Positions 52,497-60,711 of a stretch of DNA of 64,000 nucleotides are shown here, piece by piece. A program made the position numbers and the translations under genes. The stretch covers positions 1 to 64,000 of the forward strand of contig CAZSUN010000007.1 in NCBI GenBank assembly GCA_964610045.1. The letters are read 5' to 3'. Numbering within the stretch: the first letter of the stretch is position 1; every line of letters starts with the position of its first letter. The notes under the pieces are model-generated. The model was not told the origin of the DNA and did no database searches. It saw only the letters and a list, made by a program, of their open reading frames with translations. Source of the stretch: JACCYX01 sp964610045 (GTDB lineage Bacteria; Chloroflexota; Chloroflexia; Thermomicrobiales; UBA6265).

Positions 52497-54398
52497 TCAG
52501 TCGTCGATCGGCACGGCGTCAAGGATGTTGCGGGCTGCCTTCAGTCTGTCTTCGACATCCTGGTCGCTCAAAGTCGGCCGCACCGGCGCCGCAGGTTCCT
52601 CGACTGGCGGCTCGAACTCCGGGTCGCTCGCTGGTGCCGTCACCGCCATCGTAGGCTCGGCCTGCACGGGACGGTTGCTCCTGGCTGCACCCGATGTCGC
52701 CCGGATCTGGTCCGCTTCCTCGCGGCTCACGCATGAGACCTGCACCTGAATCCCGGTCAGCCGCCCGATCACGCCCTCGATGACTTGCCGGACTTCGTCG
52801 GTATTCACCCGGTTCCGATGGAAGTCATACGGTGACACCAGCAGCACCTGTGAGCCCGAAACCCCTGCCGGATCGACTTGCTGCAGCAGGGCTTCGATCC
52901 GGCGGTTCAGCGCTTTCACATCGGCCCGGATTTGCGGCCAAAGGTCGGCGAGCTGTTCGACCGAAAGCCCGTCCGCGTTGCCGGTTGCGGCCGCCGCCGG
53001 CGGTCTCGCAGGTGGTGGCGTGGTCACGGGCGGGCGCGGTTCGTCTGTGGGTGCTGCCTCCTGTGGCCGCACTGGCCGCTCGCGTGGAACATCCGGTTCG
53101 GTCCGCGACCGTGGGGCCGGCGCCCCGCGTACCCTGTCCTTCAGCGAGACCCGGTTTGCCGCCGGTTCGACCGGGTCAGGTTCGCGCGGCGGTGCGGTGC
53201 GTTCAGGCCCTGTGTCACGAGGCGCCGGTGCAGTTGGTTGCCCGCGATTGGCGCCTTCGACGATCGCCAGTTCCAGCGGCAACTGCGGAATCGAGGAGCG
53301 CTTTGTCCGAGAGTCGAGTTCGGCCATCGGCGCGATCAATGCCGCCAGTTCCTGCAGCGAAAACCTGCTCGCCAGATCGCGGGCCGTTTCATCGGCGTCG
53401 CTCGTGCCACCGGCACGTTCCAGCAGGAGCAGCCTCAGGTACGTCAACAATTGGCGGCCGAGTTGCCGGATATCGTCTCCAGCTTCCACCGCCGCACTGA
53501 TCTCACGCAGTCCGCTCGCCGGATCGCGCTCCGCCAGCGCCCGCGCCAGCGCCTCGACTCGCTCGTTCCTGCTCACACCGAGCACCGCCCGCACCGTCTG
53601 CGCCGAAATCGGCTGATCTCCGGTCGTCTCGGCGTCACGGTACATCGCGACCTGATCGAGCATGCCGAGGGCATCTCGCATGCTTCCTGTCGCCTGTCGG
53701 GCGATGACGGGCAGGGCGTCATCGTCGATCTCGATCCCTTCGAGATCAGCCACCCGTCGGAGGGCCGGCAGCATCGCGTCCAGTCCGATCCGGCGAAAAT
53801 CGAACCGCTGGCAACGCGAGACGATGGTCGACAGCAACTCCTCGGGATCCGTTGTCGCCAGCACGAACCGGGTGTGGGCTGGCGGCTCCTCCAGCGTTTT
53901 CAGGAAGGCGTTGGCGGCGGCTCCGGTGATCTGGTGCGCCTCGTCGATGATGTAGAACTTGGTTTTCAGTTGGGTCGGTGCGTATTTCACCCGCTCACGC
54001 AGGTCGCGGATGTCGTCGATACCCCGGTTGCTGGCGGCATCGATCTCGATCACGTCGATCGACGCGCCCTGATTGATGGCACGGCAGGCATCGCAGGCAT
54101 TGCAGGGCCGGTTGTGCGGGTCCGGATCGAGGCAGTTCACGGCCTTGGCCAGAAGCCGGGCGGTGGTCGTTTTGCCCGTACCGCGAGGTCCGCAGAAGAG
54201 GTATGCGTGCGAGATGCGGTCCAGCGCGATCGCATTGCGGAGCGTGTTGACGATGTGCTCCTGCCCTACCAGCTCATCGCTCGCGAACGACGTGGGCCGG
54301 TACTTGCGATATAGCGAATGCGTTGCCGCCGGTTGCGAAACCGGCGCGGCACTGGGCGTATCGAACGCCTGGAGATTGAAGAGCGAGGTGTCAGTCAT
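52497..54398 (-). CDS. dnaX: DNA polymerase III subunit gamma/tau
   Basis: A 633-residue clamp-loader subunit. SLYRKYRPTSFASDELVGQEHIV begins the core, Walker A is GPRGTGKTTTARLLAKAVNC near residue 75, and four cysteines (C..CNACDAC) form the zinc module. Walker B is FYIIDEAHQITGAA, and sensor 1 is LATTDPEELLSTI with the SRCQRF box. Domain III and a Pro/Arg-rich linker follow, then a tau-like C-terminal domain from about residue 490. ATG 54398 has a weak Shine-Dalgarno; about 25 residues precede the conserved core. Divergent from rsmI. Confidence 0.95.
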   Translation of the reverse strand: MTDTSLFNLQAFDTPSAAPVSQPAATHSLYRKYRPTSFASDELVGQEHIVNTLRNAIALDRISHAYLFCGPRGTGKTTTARLLAKAVNCLDPDPHNRPCNACDACRAINQGASIDVIEIDAASNRGIDDIRDLRERVKYAPTQLKTKFYIIDEAHQITGAAANAFLKTLEEPPAHTRFVLATTDPEELLSTIVSRCQRFDFRRIGLDAMLPALRRVADLEGIEIDDDALPVIARQATGSMRDALGMLDQVAMYRDAETTGDQPISAQTVRAVLGVSRNERVEALARALAERDPASGLREISAAVEAGDDIRQLGRQLLTYLRLLLLERAGGTSDADETARDLASRFSLQELAALIAPMAELDSRTKRSSIPQLPLELAIVEGANRGQPTAPAPRDTGPERTAPPREPDPVEPAANRVSLKDRVRGAPAPRSRTEPDVPRERPVRPQEAAPTDEPRPPVTTPPPARPPAAAATGNADGLSVEQLADLWPQIRADVKALNRRIEALLQQVDPAGVSGSQVLLVSPYDFHRNRVNTDEVRQVIEGVIGRLTGIQVQVSCVSREEADQIRATSGAARSNRPVQAEPTMAVTAPASDPEFEPPVEEPAAPVRPTLSDQDVEDRLKAARNILDAVPIDD

Positions 54399-54594
54399 CT
54401 GCGCATTGGCCCATTGCGAGGTTGGTGGCTGCAAGGAACGGAATGTCCCGGCAGAGATGACGGCGGTCCCTCCCTGCCAGCATGAAGGTGCAATGATAGT
54501 GTGGATCGCCACGGTGCCGTACGGACACCTGGTTGAACACGGCTGTCTGGCAGTATATCGGGCGAACGGATGTTCGCCAACAGGAGTTGCCAGG

Positions 54595-55434
54595 GTGGGT
54601 ACCCTGTTCGTGGTCGCCACACCGATCGGGAATCTGCGGGACATGACCCCCCGCGCGGTCGAGATCTTGCAGTCTGTTACGCTGATCGCCGCCGAGGATA
54701 CTCGTCACACCGGCAGGTTGCTGAAGGCCTTCGAGATCGCAACCCCCATGGTGAGCTATCACCACCACAACCGGACTCAGCGCTCAGCGCAGCTCATGGA
54801 TCATCTGCAATCCGGCGATGTCGCCCTGGTCAGCGATGCCGGCACCCCTGCGGTCGCGGACCCGGGCCACGACCTGGTCGCGGACGCCGTCGCGGCGGGT
54901 CACACCGTCGTCCCAATTCCCGGTGCGTCCTCGCTGGTGGCGGCCCTTAGCGCCTCGGGACTGGTGCCTGGACCATTCGTGTTTGCCGGATTCCTGCCCC
55001 GAGGTGGGGCAGAGCGGCAGGAAGTGCTTGGCCGGGCACTGACCACCGGCTGGCCGCTGGTGCTGTTCGAGTCGCCCCTCCGCTTGGCGGAAACCTTGCA
55101 AGAGATCGAGAGCGTCGCACCGGGGCGCAGTGGCGTTGTGGCGCGCGAACTCACGAAGCTGCACGAGGAATTCCTGCGTGGGGCCGTGGCGGACCTCGCG
55201 GCGAGGTACTTGGATGCACCGCCTCGCGGCGAAGTGGTCCTCGTCGTCGGCGAAGCGCCCCTGGAGGCGTTGGCGGGCCTGGAACACCACGAGCGGATCG
55301 CCCGGTCCGTGCTCGCGCGTGGTGTCAAACCCAGCCGGGCCGCCCGCGAAATCGCCGCCATCCTCGGCATCGACAGCGCCGAGGCCTACGACCTCGTCCA
55401 GCGCATCAACCGCGAATCTTCTAGTTCGACATAA
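54595..55434 (+). CDS. rsmI: 16S rRNA (cytidine(1402)-2'-O)-methyltransferase
   Basis: A 279-residue tetrapyrrole-methylase-fold enzyme that 2'-O-methylates C1402 in the ribosomal P site. GTLFVVATPIGNLRDMTPRA is the family start, with LIAAEDTRHTGRLL, LVSDAGTPAVADPG and PIPGASSLVAALSASGLV forming the SAM pocket; FLPRGG and FESPLRL follow. GTG 54595 lies 8 nt after AGGAG, and gives the normal N-terminus. Followed by repeats, then the convergent pth. Confidence 0.96.
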   Translation: MGTLFVVATPIGNLRDMTPRAVEILQSVTLIAAEDTRHTGRLLKAFEIATPMVSYHHHNRTQRSAQLMDHLQSGDVALVSDAGTPAVADPGHDLVADAVAAGHTVVPIPGASSLVAALSASGLVPGPFVFAGFLPRGGAERQEVLGRALTTGWPLVLFESPLRLAETLQEIESVAPGRSGVVARELTKLHEEFLRGAVADLAARYLDAPPRGEVVLVVGEAPLEALAGLEHHERIARSVLARGVKPSRAAREIAAILGIDSAEAYDLVQRINRESSSST

Positions 55435-55498
55435 CATTCAGATTGTGGGTGAGCTGAGTCGAACGGAGGATGAGTGGGCACCCGCTCGGTCGTTTGTA

Positions 55499-55536
55499 GG
55501 GCCGACCAGCGAGCGTCAGCGAGCGTGTGTCGGCCC
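55499..55536. repeat. Hairpin repeat, family R copy 7
   Basis: Arms GGGCCGAC and GTCGGCCC, 8 bp and perfect. The wider unit 55488-55551 (CGGTCGTTTGTAGGG at the left, CGTCTTTCGGGG at the right) is nearly identical to the reverse complement of 62228-62292. It lies between convergent rsmI and pth. Confidence 0.75.
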
Positions 55537-55650
55537 GTCTTTCGGGGTGCATGTACGTCGCGCAGAGACGGTTCCACTTCCCGGGTCTGGTTCAGGGGCG
55601 GACAGGGGACGTCCAGCGACCGTGTGACGGCCCATACCCCACACGCCACC

Positions 55651-56265
55651 TCACACCGGATCCGACACCTTGGCCACAAGCGGTTGGTTCGCCGGATCGT
55701 TGACGATATTCATCGCCTCGATGATCCCGCGGTCGGCCCACAGCTCGACGTCACCAGCCGCTGCCGCCACGACTCGCTCAAGTTCGGCCTCTTCGTCTTT
55801 CGAGAACTTCGAGAGCACGTGTGAGATCGTCGAGGAACGCGGTCGTCCGATCCCAACCCGGAGTCGTGGTATCTCTTGCGTTCCCATCACCTGGAAGATC
55901 GACTTCAGGCCATTGTGACCTCCGGCGCTTCCTTTTGGCCGCAACCGGATCTCCCCGAACGGAATGTCCAGGTCATCCACGACGATCAACACCTGGCTCA
56001 GTGGCGCTTTGTACCATTGCACCACCTCCCGTACCGCGATCCCGCTGTCGTTCATGTACGTCTGTGGCTGCACGAGGATGAATCGTCCGTTTCCACGTCG
56101 CGCCTCGGACAACTCCGACTTGAATCGAGACCGCGATTCCGGCGCGCTCAGCCGGCGCGCGAGGTGGTCGACCACGAAGAATCCGATGTTGTGACGCGTC
56201 TCCGCATATTTGCGGCCCGGATTGCCGAGACCGATCACGATGCGGGTAGTGGAGTCGGCGGGCAT
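55651..56265 (-). CDS. pth: Peptidyl-tRNA hydrolase
   Basis: A 204-residue esterase that frees tRNA from dropped-off peptidyl-tRNA. GLGNPGRKYAETRHNIGFFVVD carries the catalytic His, VQPQTYMNDSG the Asn, VVDDLDIPFGEIRLRPKGSAGGHNGLKSI the Asp and second Asn loop. ATG 56265 gives the usual N-terminus and has GAGGA 10 nt upstream. An in-frame ATG at 56337, with an equally good Shine-Dalgarno, would add 24 Arg/Asp-rich residues. Confidence 0.96.
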   Translation of the reverse strand: MPADSTTRIVIGLGNPGRKYAETRHNIGFFVVDHLARRLSAPESRSRFKSELSEARRGNGRFILVQPQTYMNDSGIAVREVVQWYKAPLSQVLIVVDDLDIPFGEIRLRPKGSAGGHNGLKSIFQVMGTQEIPRLRVGIGRPRSSTISHVLSKFSKDEEAELERVVAAAAGDVELWADRGIIEAMNIVNDPANQPLVAKVSDPV

Positions 56266-56515
56266 GTCCTGGGTGTCCTCGGGCAGGTTCGGGTCCCGGT
56301 CGCTGTTGCGGGCGAACAGGGATCTGAGTCGTCGCATGGTGGGTGTCCTGGCCGTCCGGGTTGGGGCATCGCATTCGATGCATCCACGGATGGCGTGGGT
56401 AGCCGTATACTTTCGGGAACATTGTGCCACGGTGGCCGTGGTGATCGCGATGAGTGAGGTTCTGGCCGCCACGGATCTTTGCCGTCGTTGAGGTGAGGTA
56501 CCAGGTGAGCGCCAC

Positions 56516-57244
56516 ATGAACATCATGGGAATCGGTCCGCAGGAGATGATGGTGATCGCCGTCATCGGTCTCCTTGTGTTCGGACCAGGGAAATTGCCGG
56601 AAGTGATGGGACAGGCCGGGAAGCTCTATCGCGACTTCCGTCGCATGTCCGCGGAACTCTCGGGCGAGTTCGAGAAGACCATCGCCGAAGCGCGCGATGC
56701 CACCGCTGGACTCACCAGCGAACTCGGCTCCATGTCCAAGGAAGTCAGTTCCGTCACCAACAGTGTGAAGAAGGATCTCGGGATCAAGAACTCGACCTCC
56801 AAGGGGAAGACCACCACCGGCACGAAGTCCACCACGGCGTCGAAATCGACCACCGCTGGCAAGTCGAGTGGTTCGGCAACCTCGACCTCGAAGGTCGGTG
56901 CCAAGGGAACGACCTCCACCACCACCAGTGCCTCCTCGAAGGCGACGACCGCCCCCGTGACCACGGCCACCACCGCGAAGAAGACGGTACCCGTCGCAAG
57001 TCGCGAGGACCCGGATGCCGACGTCTCGCTGTTCGAACCGACTCCGATCACCCGCTCGAAGCGGTCGCGCCAGGCAGTTCCCTCCGTCATCGACGATCCG
57101 ACTCCTCGTTCAGCGACGGTCGCGACATCCAGCACGCGAGTGACTGACGACGGTTTGGTCGCGATCGAACCGGCCGGTGACGATGCGCTGAACCGCGCCC
57201 GCCAGCGCCGCCGCAACGCCGGGTACGCCCGGACATCCGCCTGA
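56516..57244 (+). CDS. TatA/TatB-family protein with long Ser/Thr/Lys-rich tail
   Basis: A 242-residue protein. Residues 1-45 are classic TatA/B: short N-terminus, hydrophobic helix MVIAVIGLLVFGP, the FGPGKLPE hinge and amphipathic helix MGQAGKLYRDFRRMSAELS. A coiled-coil-like stretch to about residue 90 is followed by about 70 residues of low-complexity Ser/Thr/Lys (TTASKSTTAGKSSGSA). A mixed C-terminal region follows. Usual TatA is 60-100 residues, TatB up to about 170, so this tail is long. The helix length and hinge fit a Tat pore or TatB role. ATG 56516 or 56525. Not adjacent to tatC. Confidence 0.85.
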   Translation: MNIMGIGPQEMMVIAVIGLLVFGPGKLPEVMGQAGKLYRDFRRMSAELSGEFEKTIAEARDATAGLTSELGSMSKEVSSVTNSVKKDLGIKNSTSKGKTTTGTKSTTASKSTTAGKSSGSATSTSKVGAKGTTSTTTSASSKATTAPVTTATTAKKTVPVASREDPDADVSLFEPTPITRSKRSRQAVPSVIDDPTPRSATVATSSTRVTDDGLVAIEPAGDDALNRARQRRRNAGYARTSA

Positions 57245-57276
57245 GACGCGGTTCGTATGTCAGGCGACGGTCCTGT

Positions 57277-57302
57277 AGGGCTGCCGAGCTTGTCTCGGCC
57301 CC
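57277..57302. repeat. Degenerate family-R-like hairpin (copy 6)
   Basis: GGGCTGCCGAGCTTGTCTCGGCCCC: the GCCGAG/CTCGGC core pairs perfectly, with imperfect ends. It is preceded by CCTGTA as in the other family members, and closely matches 35017-35040. Between the TatA-like gene and tgt on the same strand, where it may be a terminator. Confidence 0.5.
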
Positions 57303-57366
57303 GAGTCGTGAACGGGTGGCGACTGGCTTGTTAGTCCAGAACCACGAGCATACGACCGCTACCGGA

Positions 57367-58638
57367 ATGAGCCATCGGATTCGCATGACATCGTTCGCAA
57401 CCCACGCTCCAGCACCGCTCGAATCCGTGGGGCCGGAACCCGGCGCTTCCACGCCCGGCGTTCCGTTCAGGTTCGATCTGCTCGGCGAAGATCCGGTGAC
57501 CCTGGCCCGTCGCGGGCGCATCACCAGCTCCCGTGGTGAGATCGAAACGCCGGTCTTCATGCCGGTCGGCACCCAGGCGACCGTCAAGACGCTCGATCCG
57601 GTTGAAGTCCGCGCCACCGGCGCCCGCATCATCCTGGCCAACACGTACCACCTGATGCTGCGGCCCGGTGTCGACCTCATTCGCGAAGCTGGTGGGCTTC
57701 ACGCCTTCATGGGATGGCATGGACCGATCCTCACCGACAGCGGCGGCTTCCAGGTTTTCAGCCTGGCCGCCCATGCCCGGGTGAAGGAGGATGGTGTCAC
57801 CTTCTCCTCCCACATCGACGGATCCCGGTGGACGATGACCCCCGAATCGGTCGTGGCCCTCCAGCTTGGTTACGGCTCGGACATCATGATGCAGTTGGAT
57901 CATGTGTTGGGCCTCCCGGCCGAGCGCAGCGCGATCCAGGATGCCACCGAGCGCAGCGCGCGCTGGCTGGATCGCGCGGTGACCGCCTATGGTGACCAGG
58001 GAGGTCCCGGCAGCCGGTCCGTGCTGTTCGGCATCCAGCAGGGTGGCATGGATGCCGACCTGCGCATCTGGAGCGCGCGCAAGGTGGCGGATTCCGATGT
58101 CGCGGGATGCGCGGTCGGGGGACTCAGCGTCGGCGAGCCGAAACCAGTGATGGCCGAGATGCTCGAAATCTCCACCCCCCACCTGCCGCGTCTGAAGCCG
58201 CGCTACCTGATGGGTGTCGGCTCGCCGGAGGACCTCTGGCATGGCGTCGCTCGCGGCATCGACATGTTTGACTGCGTGTTGCCGACGCGTGCCGCCCGGA
58301 ACGGCGCCCTCTACACCCCTGACGGCCGCATCTCGATTGCCAGCGCCCGTTTCCGGCACCAGCACACTCCCGTCGACGAGACGTGCGATTGCGACGCCTG
58401 TTCCCGATTCACCGCCGCCTACATTCACCACCTGTTCCGGGCGCGCGAGGTGTTTGGATTGCGCCTCGCATCCATCCACAACCTGCGGTTCCTGGCCCGG
58501 CAAATGGAAGCGATCCGGACCGCGCTCGACACCGGCAGCTTCGCTGCGGCCCTTGCCGAATTCGATCTTCGCTACCAGCCTGTCGCCTCCCGCGGCCGTG
58601 CTGCCATGCCGGACGGTCTTTCCGGAGGTGCCGCATGA
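57367..58638 (+). CDS. tgt: tRNA-guanine transglycosylase (queuine tRNA-ribosyltransferase)
   Basis: A 423-residue TIM-barrel enzyme that swaps guanine-34 for preQ1 in Asp, Asn, His and Tyr tRNAs. GRGEIETPVFMPVGT-like opening (RGEIETPVFMPVGTQATVK), active-site GPILTDSGGFQVFSL, LDHVLG, FGIQQGG, and the nucleophile Asp in FDCVLPTRAARNG are present. The zinc site is CDCDACSRFTAAYIHH and on to H in SIHN. Start is ATG 57367 or 57385; neither has a strong Shine-Dalgarno. First gene of tgt-acpS-nnrD-CBS-alr; its stop overlaps the next start. Confidence 0.96.
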   Translation: MSHRIRMTSFATHAPAPLESVGPEPGASTPGVPFRFDLLGEDPVTLARRGRITSSRGEIETPVFMPVGTQATVKTLDPVEVRATGARIILANTYHLMLRPGVDLIREAGGLHAFMGWHGPILTDSGGFQVFSLAAHARVKEDGVTFSSHIDGSRWTMTPESVVALQLGYGSDIMMQLDHVLGLPAERSAIQDATERSARWLDRAVTAYGDQGGPGSRSVLFGIQQGGMDADLRIWSARKVADSDVAGCAVGGLSVGEPKPVMAEMLEISTPHLPRLKPRYLMGVGSPEDLWHGVARGIDMFDCVLPTRAARNGALYTPDGRISIASARFRHQHTPVDETCDCDACSRFTAAYIHHLFRAREVFGLRLASIHNLRFLARQMEAIRTALDTGSFAAALAEFDLRYQPVASRGRAAMPDGLSGGAA

Positions 58639-59201
58639 GCGCCCCTCGGTATAAACGCCCGCCATGGAGTGAACCGATCCTCGAAGAGCGCGATGGCGAC
58701 GGCTGGTACCAGCCGGAATTCGACCCACAGTCGGAAGGCGCGGTCGCGGTCGGCATCGATATCATCGAAATCGCCCGCATCGAGCGGACGTACCGCGATT
58801 TCGGCGAGCGCTTCCTCAATCGCGTGTACACGGAACGCGAGCGCGAGCGATACCGGGGCCGCGTCAACGAGCTTGCGGCCCGGTTCGCAGCCAAGGAGGC
58901 CACCTCGAAGGCGCTCGGCACCGGCATCGTTGGTATCCGATGGCGCGAGATGGAGGTGCTGCCGAACCGGCGCGGCAAACCAGTCCTGATCCTGCACGGG
59001 CAGGCTGCCGAGCGAGCTCGCTTGCTCGGGCTCACCGACTTCAGCGTCTCGCTGACCCATTCCCGCACCGATGCGATGGCGTTCGTGGTGGCGGTCAACC
59101 GGAACCTGGCGCACCCGGTCAGCGGTGCAGTTGCCACCAATCTTGACATCGGCGGGCTTCCCGCCACCAACGGCCAGGGAGGCCAACAGGCGAATGAGTG
59201 A
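58635..59201 (+). CDS. acpS: Holo-[acyl-carrier-protein] synthase, extended
   Basis: A 188-residue phosphopantetheinyl transferase that activates ACP for fatty-acid synthesis. AVGIDIIEIARIER carries the Mg-binding Asp, and RFAAKEATSKALGTGI the catalytic Glu-Lys. VSLTHSRTDAMAFVVA is the C-terminal motif. The usual enzyme is about 120-130 residues; here about 36 residues precede GIDIIEI and about 28 follow. The ATG overlaps the tgt stop (ATGA), so the long N-terminus is probably real. Confidence 0.92.
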   Translation: MSAPRYKRPPWSEPILEERDGDGWYQPEFDPQSEGAVAVGIDIIEIARIERTYRDFGERFLNRVYTERERERYRGRVNELAARFAAKEATSKALGTGIVGIRWREMEVLPNRRGKPVLILHGQAAERARLLGLTDFSVSLTHSRTDAMAFVVAVNRNLAHPVSGAVATNLDIGGLPATNGQGGQQANE

Positions 59202-60177
59202 CATCACCCCCCGGATCATCGATGAGTCACTGGCTCGAGCAGTTCTTCCCACCCGGCCGAACGACGCCCACAAATGGGGCGTCGGGGGCGTGGTGGTGGT
59301 TGCGGGCTCACCCGCCTACCCGGGAGCCGCCTTGCTGGCGAGTCGTGCCGCGGGCCGCGCCGGAGCCGGTATCGTGGTGCTGGCGACGAGCCGGAGCGTG
59401 ATCGCTTCGGTGACGGGCGCCATTCCTGAAGTTGCCTTTGTGCCGTTGCCGGAAACGGAATCGTCCAGCGGTGCTCGCCGCGCTGCCGAATTGATCCGCG
59501 AGAAGGCAGAACGGGCGAAGTCGATCGTGATCGGCCCCGGTCTTGGCGATGACGATGCCGCGCACAACCTGCTCGGTGCATTGTTCGGCTACGGAGCCCG
59601 TGCCCAGGCTGCCCGGTCGCCAATGGGCTTCGGGGCTGCCCAGTCCAGCCCGGAACCCGACGTGGCCGCTGGCGGTTCGATCCTCAACGGCGCTGGCATC
59701 CCGATCGTGATCGACGCCGACGCCCTTGGCTGGCTCGCGAAGCAACCCGCCTGGTGGGAGCATGTTCCAGCCAACCGCCTGGTCCTGACCCCGCATCCGG
59801 GCGAAATGAGTTGCCTGCTCGATCGACCGGTCGACGAGATCACCGCGGATCCGGCACGTATCGCCCGGGAGGCGGCTGCGACATGGAAGCAGGTCGTCGT
59901 TCTCAAGGGCGAGCGCACCGTGGTGACCGATGGCGAGCAGGTGCTCATCGCCGCGGAACCATGTCCTGCCCTCGCCACCGCCGGCAGCGGCGACATTCTC
60001 TCCGGCACTATCGCGGCGCTTCTGGCCCAGACGGGCGACCCCATCGGTGCCGCGGCGCTCGCCGTCTACGCCGGACCACAGGCCGCCAACGCAGTCGCGG
60101 CCCGGTTCGGCGTACAGGGCGTCATCGCTACCGACCTGCCGGACGCCATCGCTGCGGAATTTGCACGCCTGGCCTGA
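59194..60177 (+). CDS. nnrD: ADP-dependent NAD(P)H-hydrate dehydratase
   Basis: A 327-residue ribokinase-fold enzyme (YjeF C-terminal domain) that repairs hydrated NADH and NADPH. HKWGVGGVVVVAGSPAYPGAALL, VIGPGLGDDD, VIDADAL, LTPHPGEMSCLL, VVLKGERTVV and ATAGSGDILSGTIAALLA are the family motifs. There is no NnrE epimerase domain, unlike the fused bacterial form. An insert of about 25 residues with Pro/Ala/Gly lies near residue 135-165. It overlaps acpS by 8 nt. Confidence 0.93.
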   Translation: MSDITPRIIDESLARAVLPTRPNDAHKWGVGGVVVVAGSPAYPGAALLASRAAGRAGAGIVVLATSRSVIASVTGAIPEVAFVPLPETESSSGARRAAELIREKAERAKSIVIGPGLGDDDAAHNLLGALFGYGARAQAARSPMGFGAAQSSPEPDVAAGGSILNGAGIPIVIDADALGWLAKQPAWWEHVPANRLVLTPHPGEMSCLLDRPVDEITADPARIAREAAATWKQVVVLKGERTVVTDGEQVLIAAEPCPALATAGSGDILSGTIAALLAQTGDPIGAAALAVYAGPQAANAVAARFGVQGVIATDLPDAIAAEFARLA

Positions 60178-60207
60178 TGTCGCAACGCACCTGACAGGGA
60201 GAGAAAC

Positions 60208-60711
60208 ATGAACGAACATGAAGCTACCGTCAACGAGGACCAGGTGAACCCCCTCGTCACCCGGATCATGCGGTTCGGTGTCCCCACCGTCTCGCCGGAG
60301 GCCTCGATCGGCGAAACCGCCCGCATCCTGGTCGATCACCAGGTCCCCGGAGTGGCCGTGGTCGAGAACGGAAAACTGATCGGCATCATCACCGAAGCCG
60401 ACCTGATCACCCGCGAGGCCGAGGTCGATGTCCCGACCCCGGTACCATTTCTCGACGCCATTTTCATGGCCGACGCCGGTCCAGATTTCGACGACGAGAT
60501 GCGTAAGGTATTAGCGGTCAATGCCCGCCAGTTGATGACCTCACCGGTGATCAGCATCCGCGACAGCGCCACTCTCACCGAGGTTGCCACCCTCATGGTC
60601 GATCGCCGGATCAATCCGGTCCCGGTGCTGGACGATGACATGCAGGTGGTCGGCATGGTCTCGCGTTCCGACCTCGTGAAGATCATCTCGGTCCTGGAAA
60701 ACCAGGGATGA
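60208..60711 (+). CDS. CBS-domain pair protein
   Basis: A 167-residue protein consisting of two CBS domains, residues about 13-70 (RIMRFGVPTVSPEASIGETA...LIGIITEADLI) and 105-165 (LMTSPVISIRDSATLTEVA...QVVGMVSRSDLV). CBS pairs bind adenosyl ligands such as AMP, ATP or SAM and usually sense energy state. There is no attached catalytic domain. AGGGAGAG lies 5 nt upstream, and its stop overlaps the alr start, so it may control or be controlled with alr. Confidence 0.88.
   Translation: MNEHEATVNEDQVNPLVTRIMRFGVPTVSPEASIGETARILVDHQVPGVAVVENGKLIGIITEADLITREAEVDVPTPVPFLDAIFMADAGPDFDDEMRKVLAVNARQLMTSPVISIRDSATLTEVATLMVDRRINPVPVLDDDMQVVGMVSRSDLVKIISVLENQG

Noticed and set aside
55435..55650. Possible CRISPR-like array from repeated AGCGAGCGTCAGCGAGCG
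   Set aside because: The short repeats are the arms and loop of one hairpin. There are no regular spacers and no cas genes.
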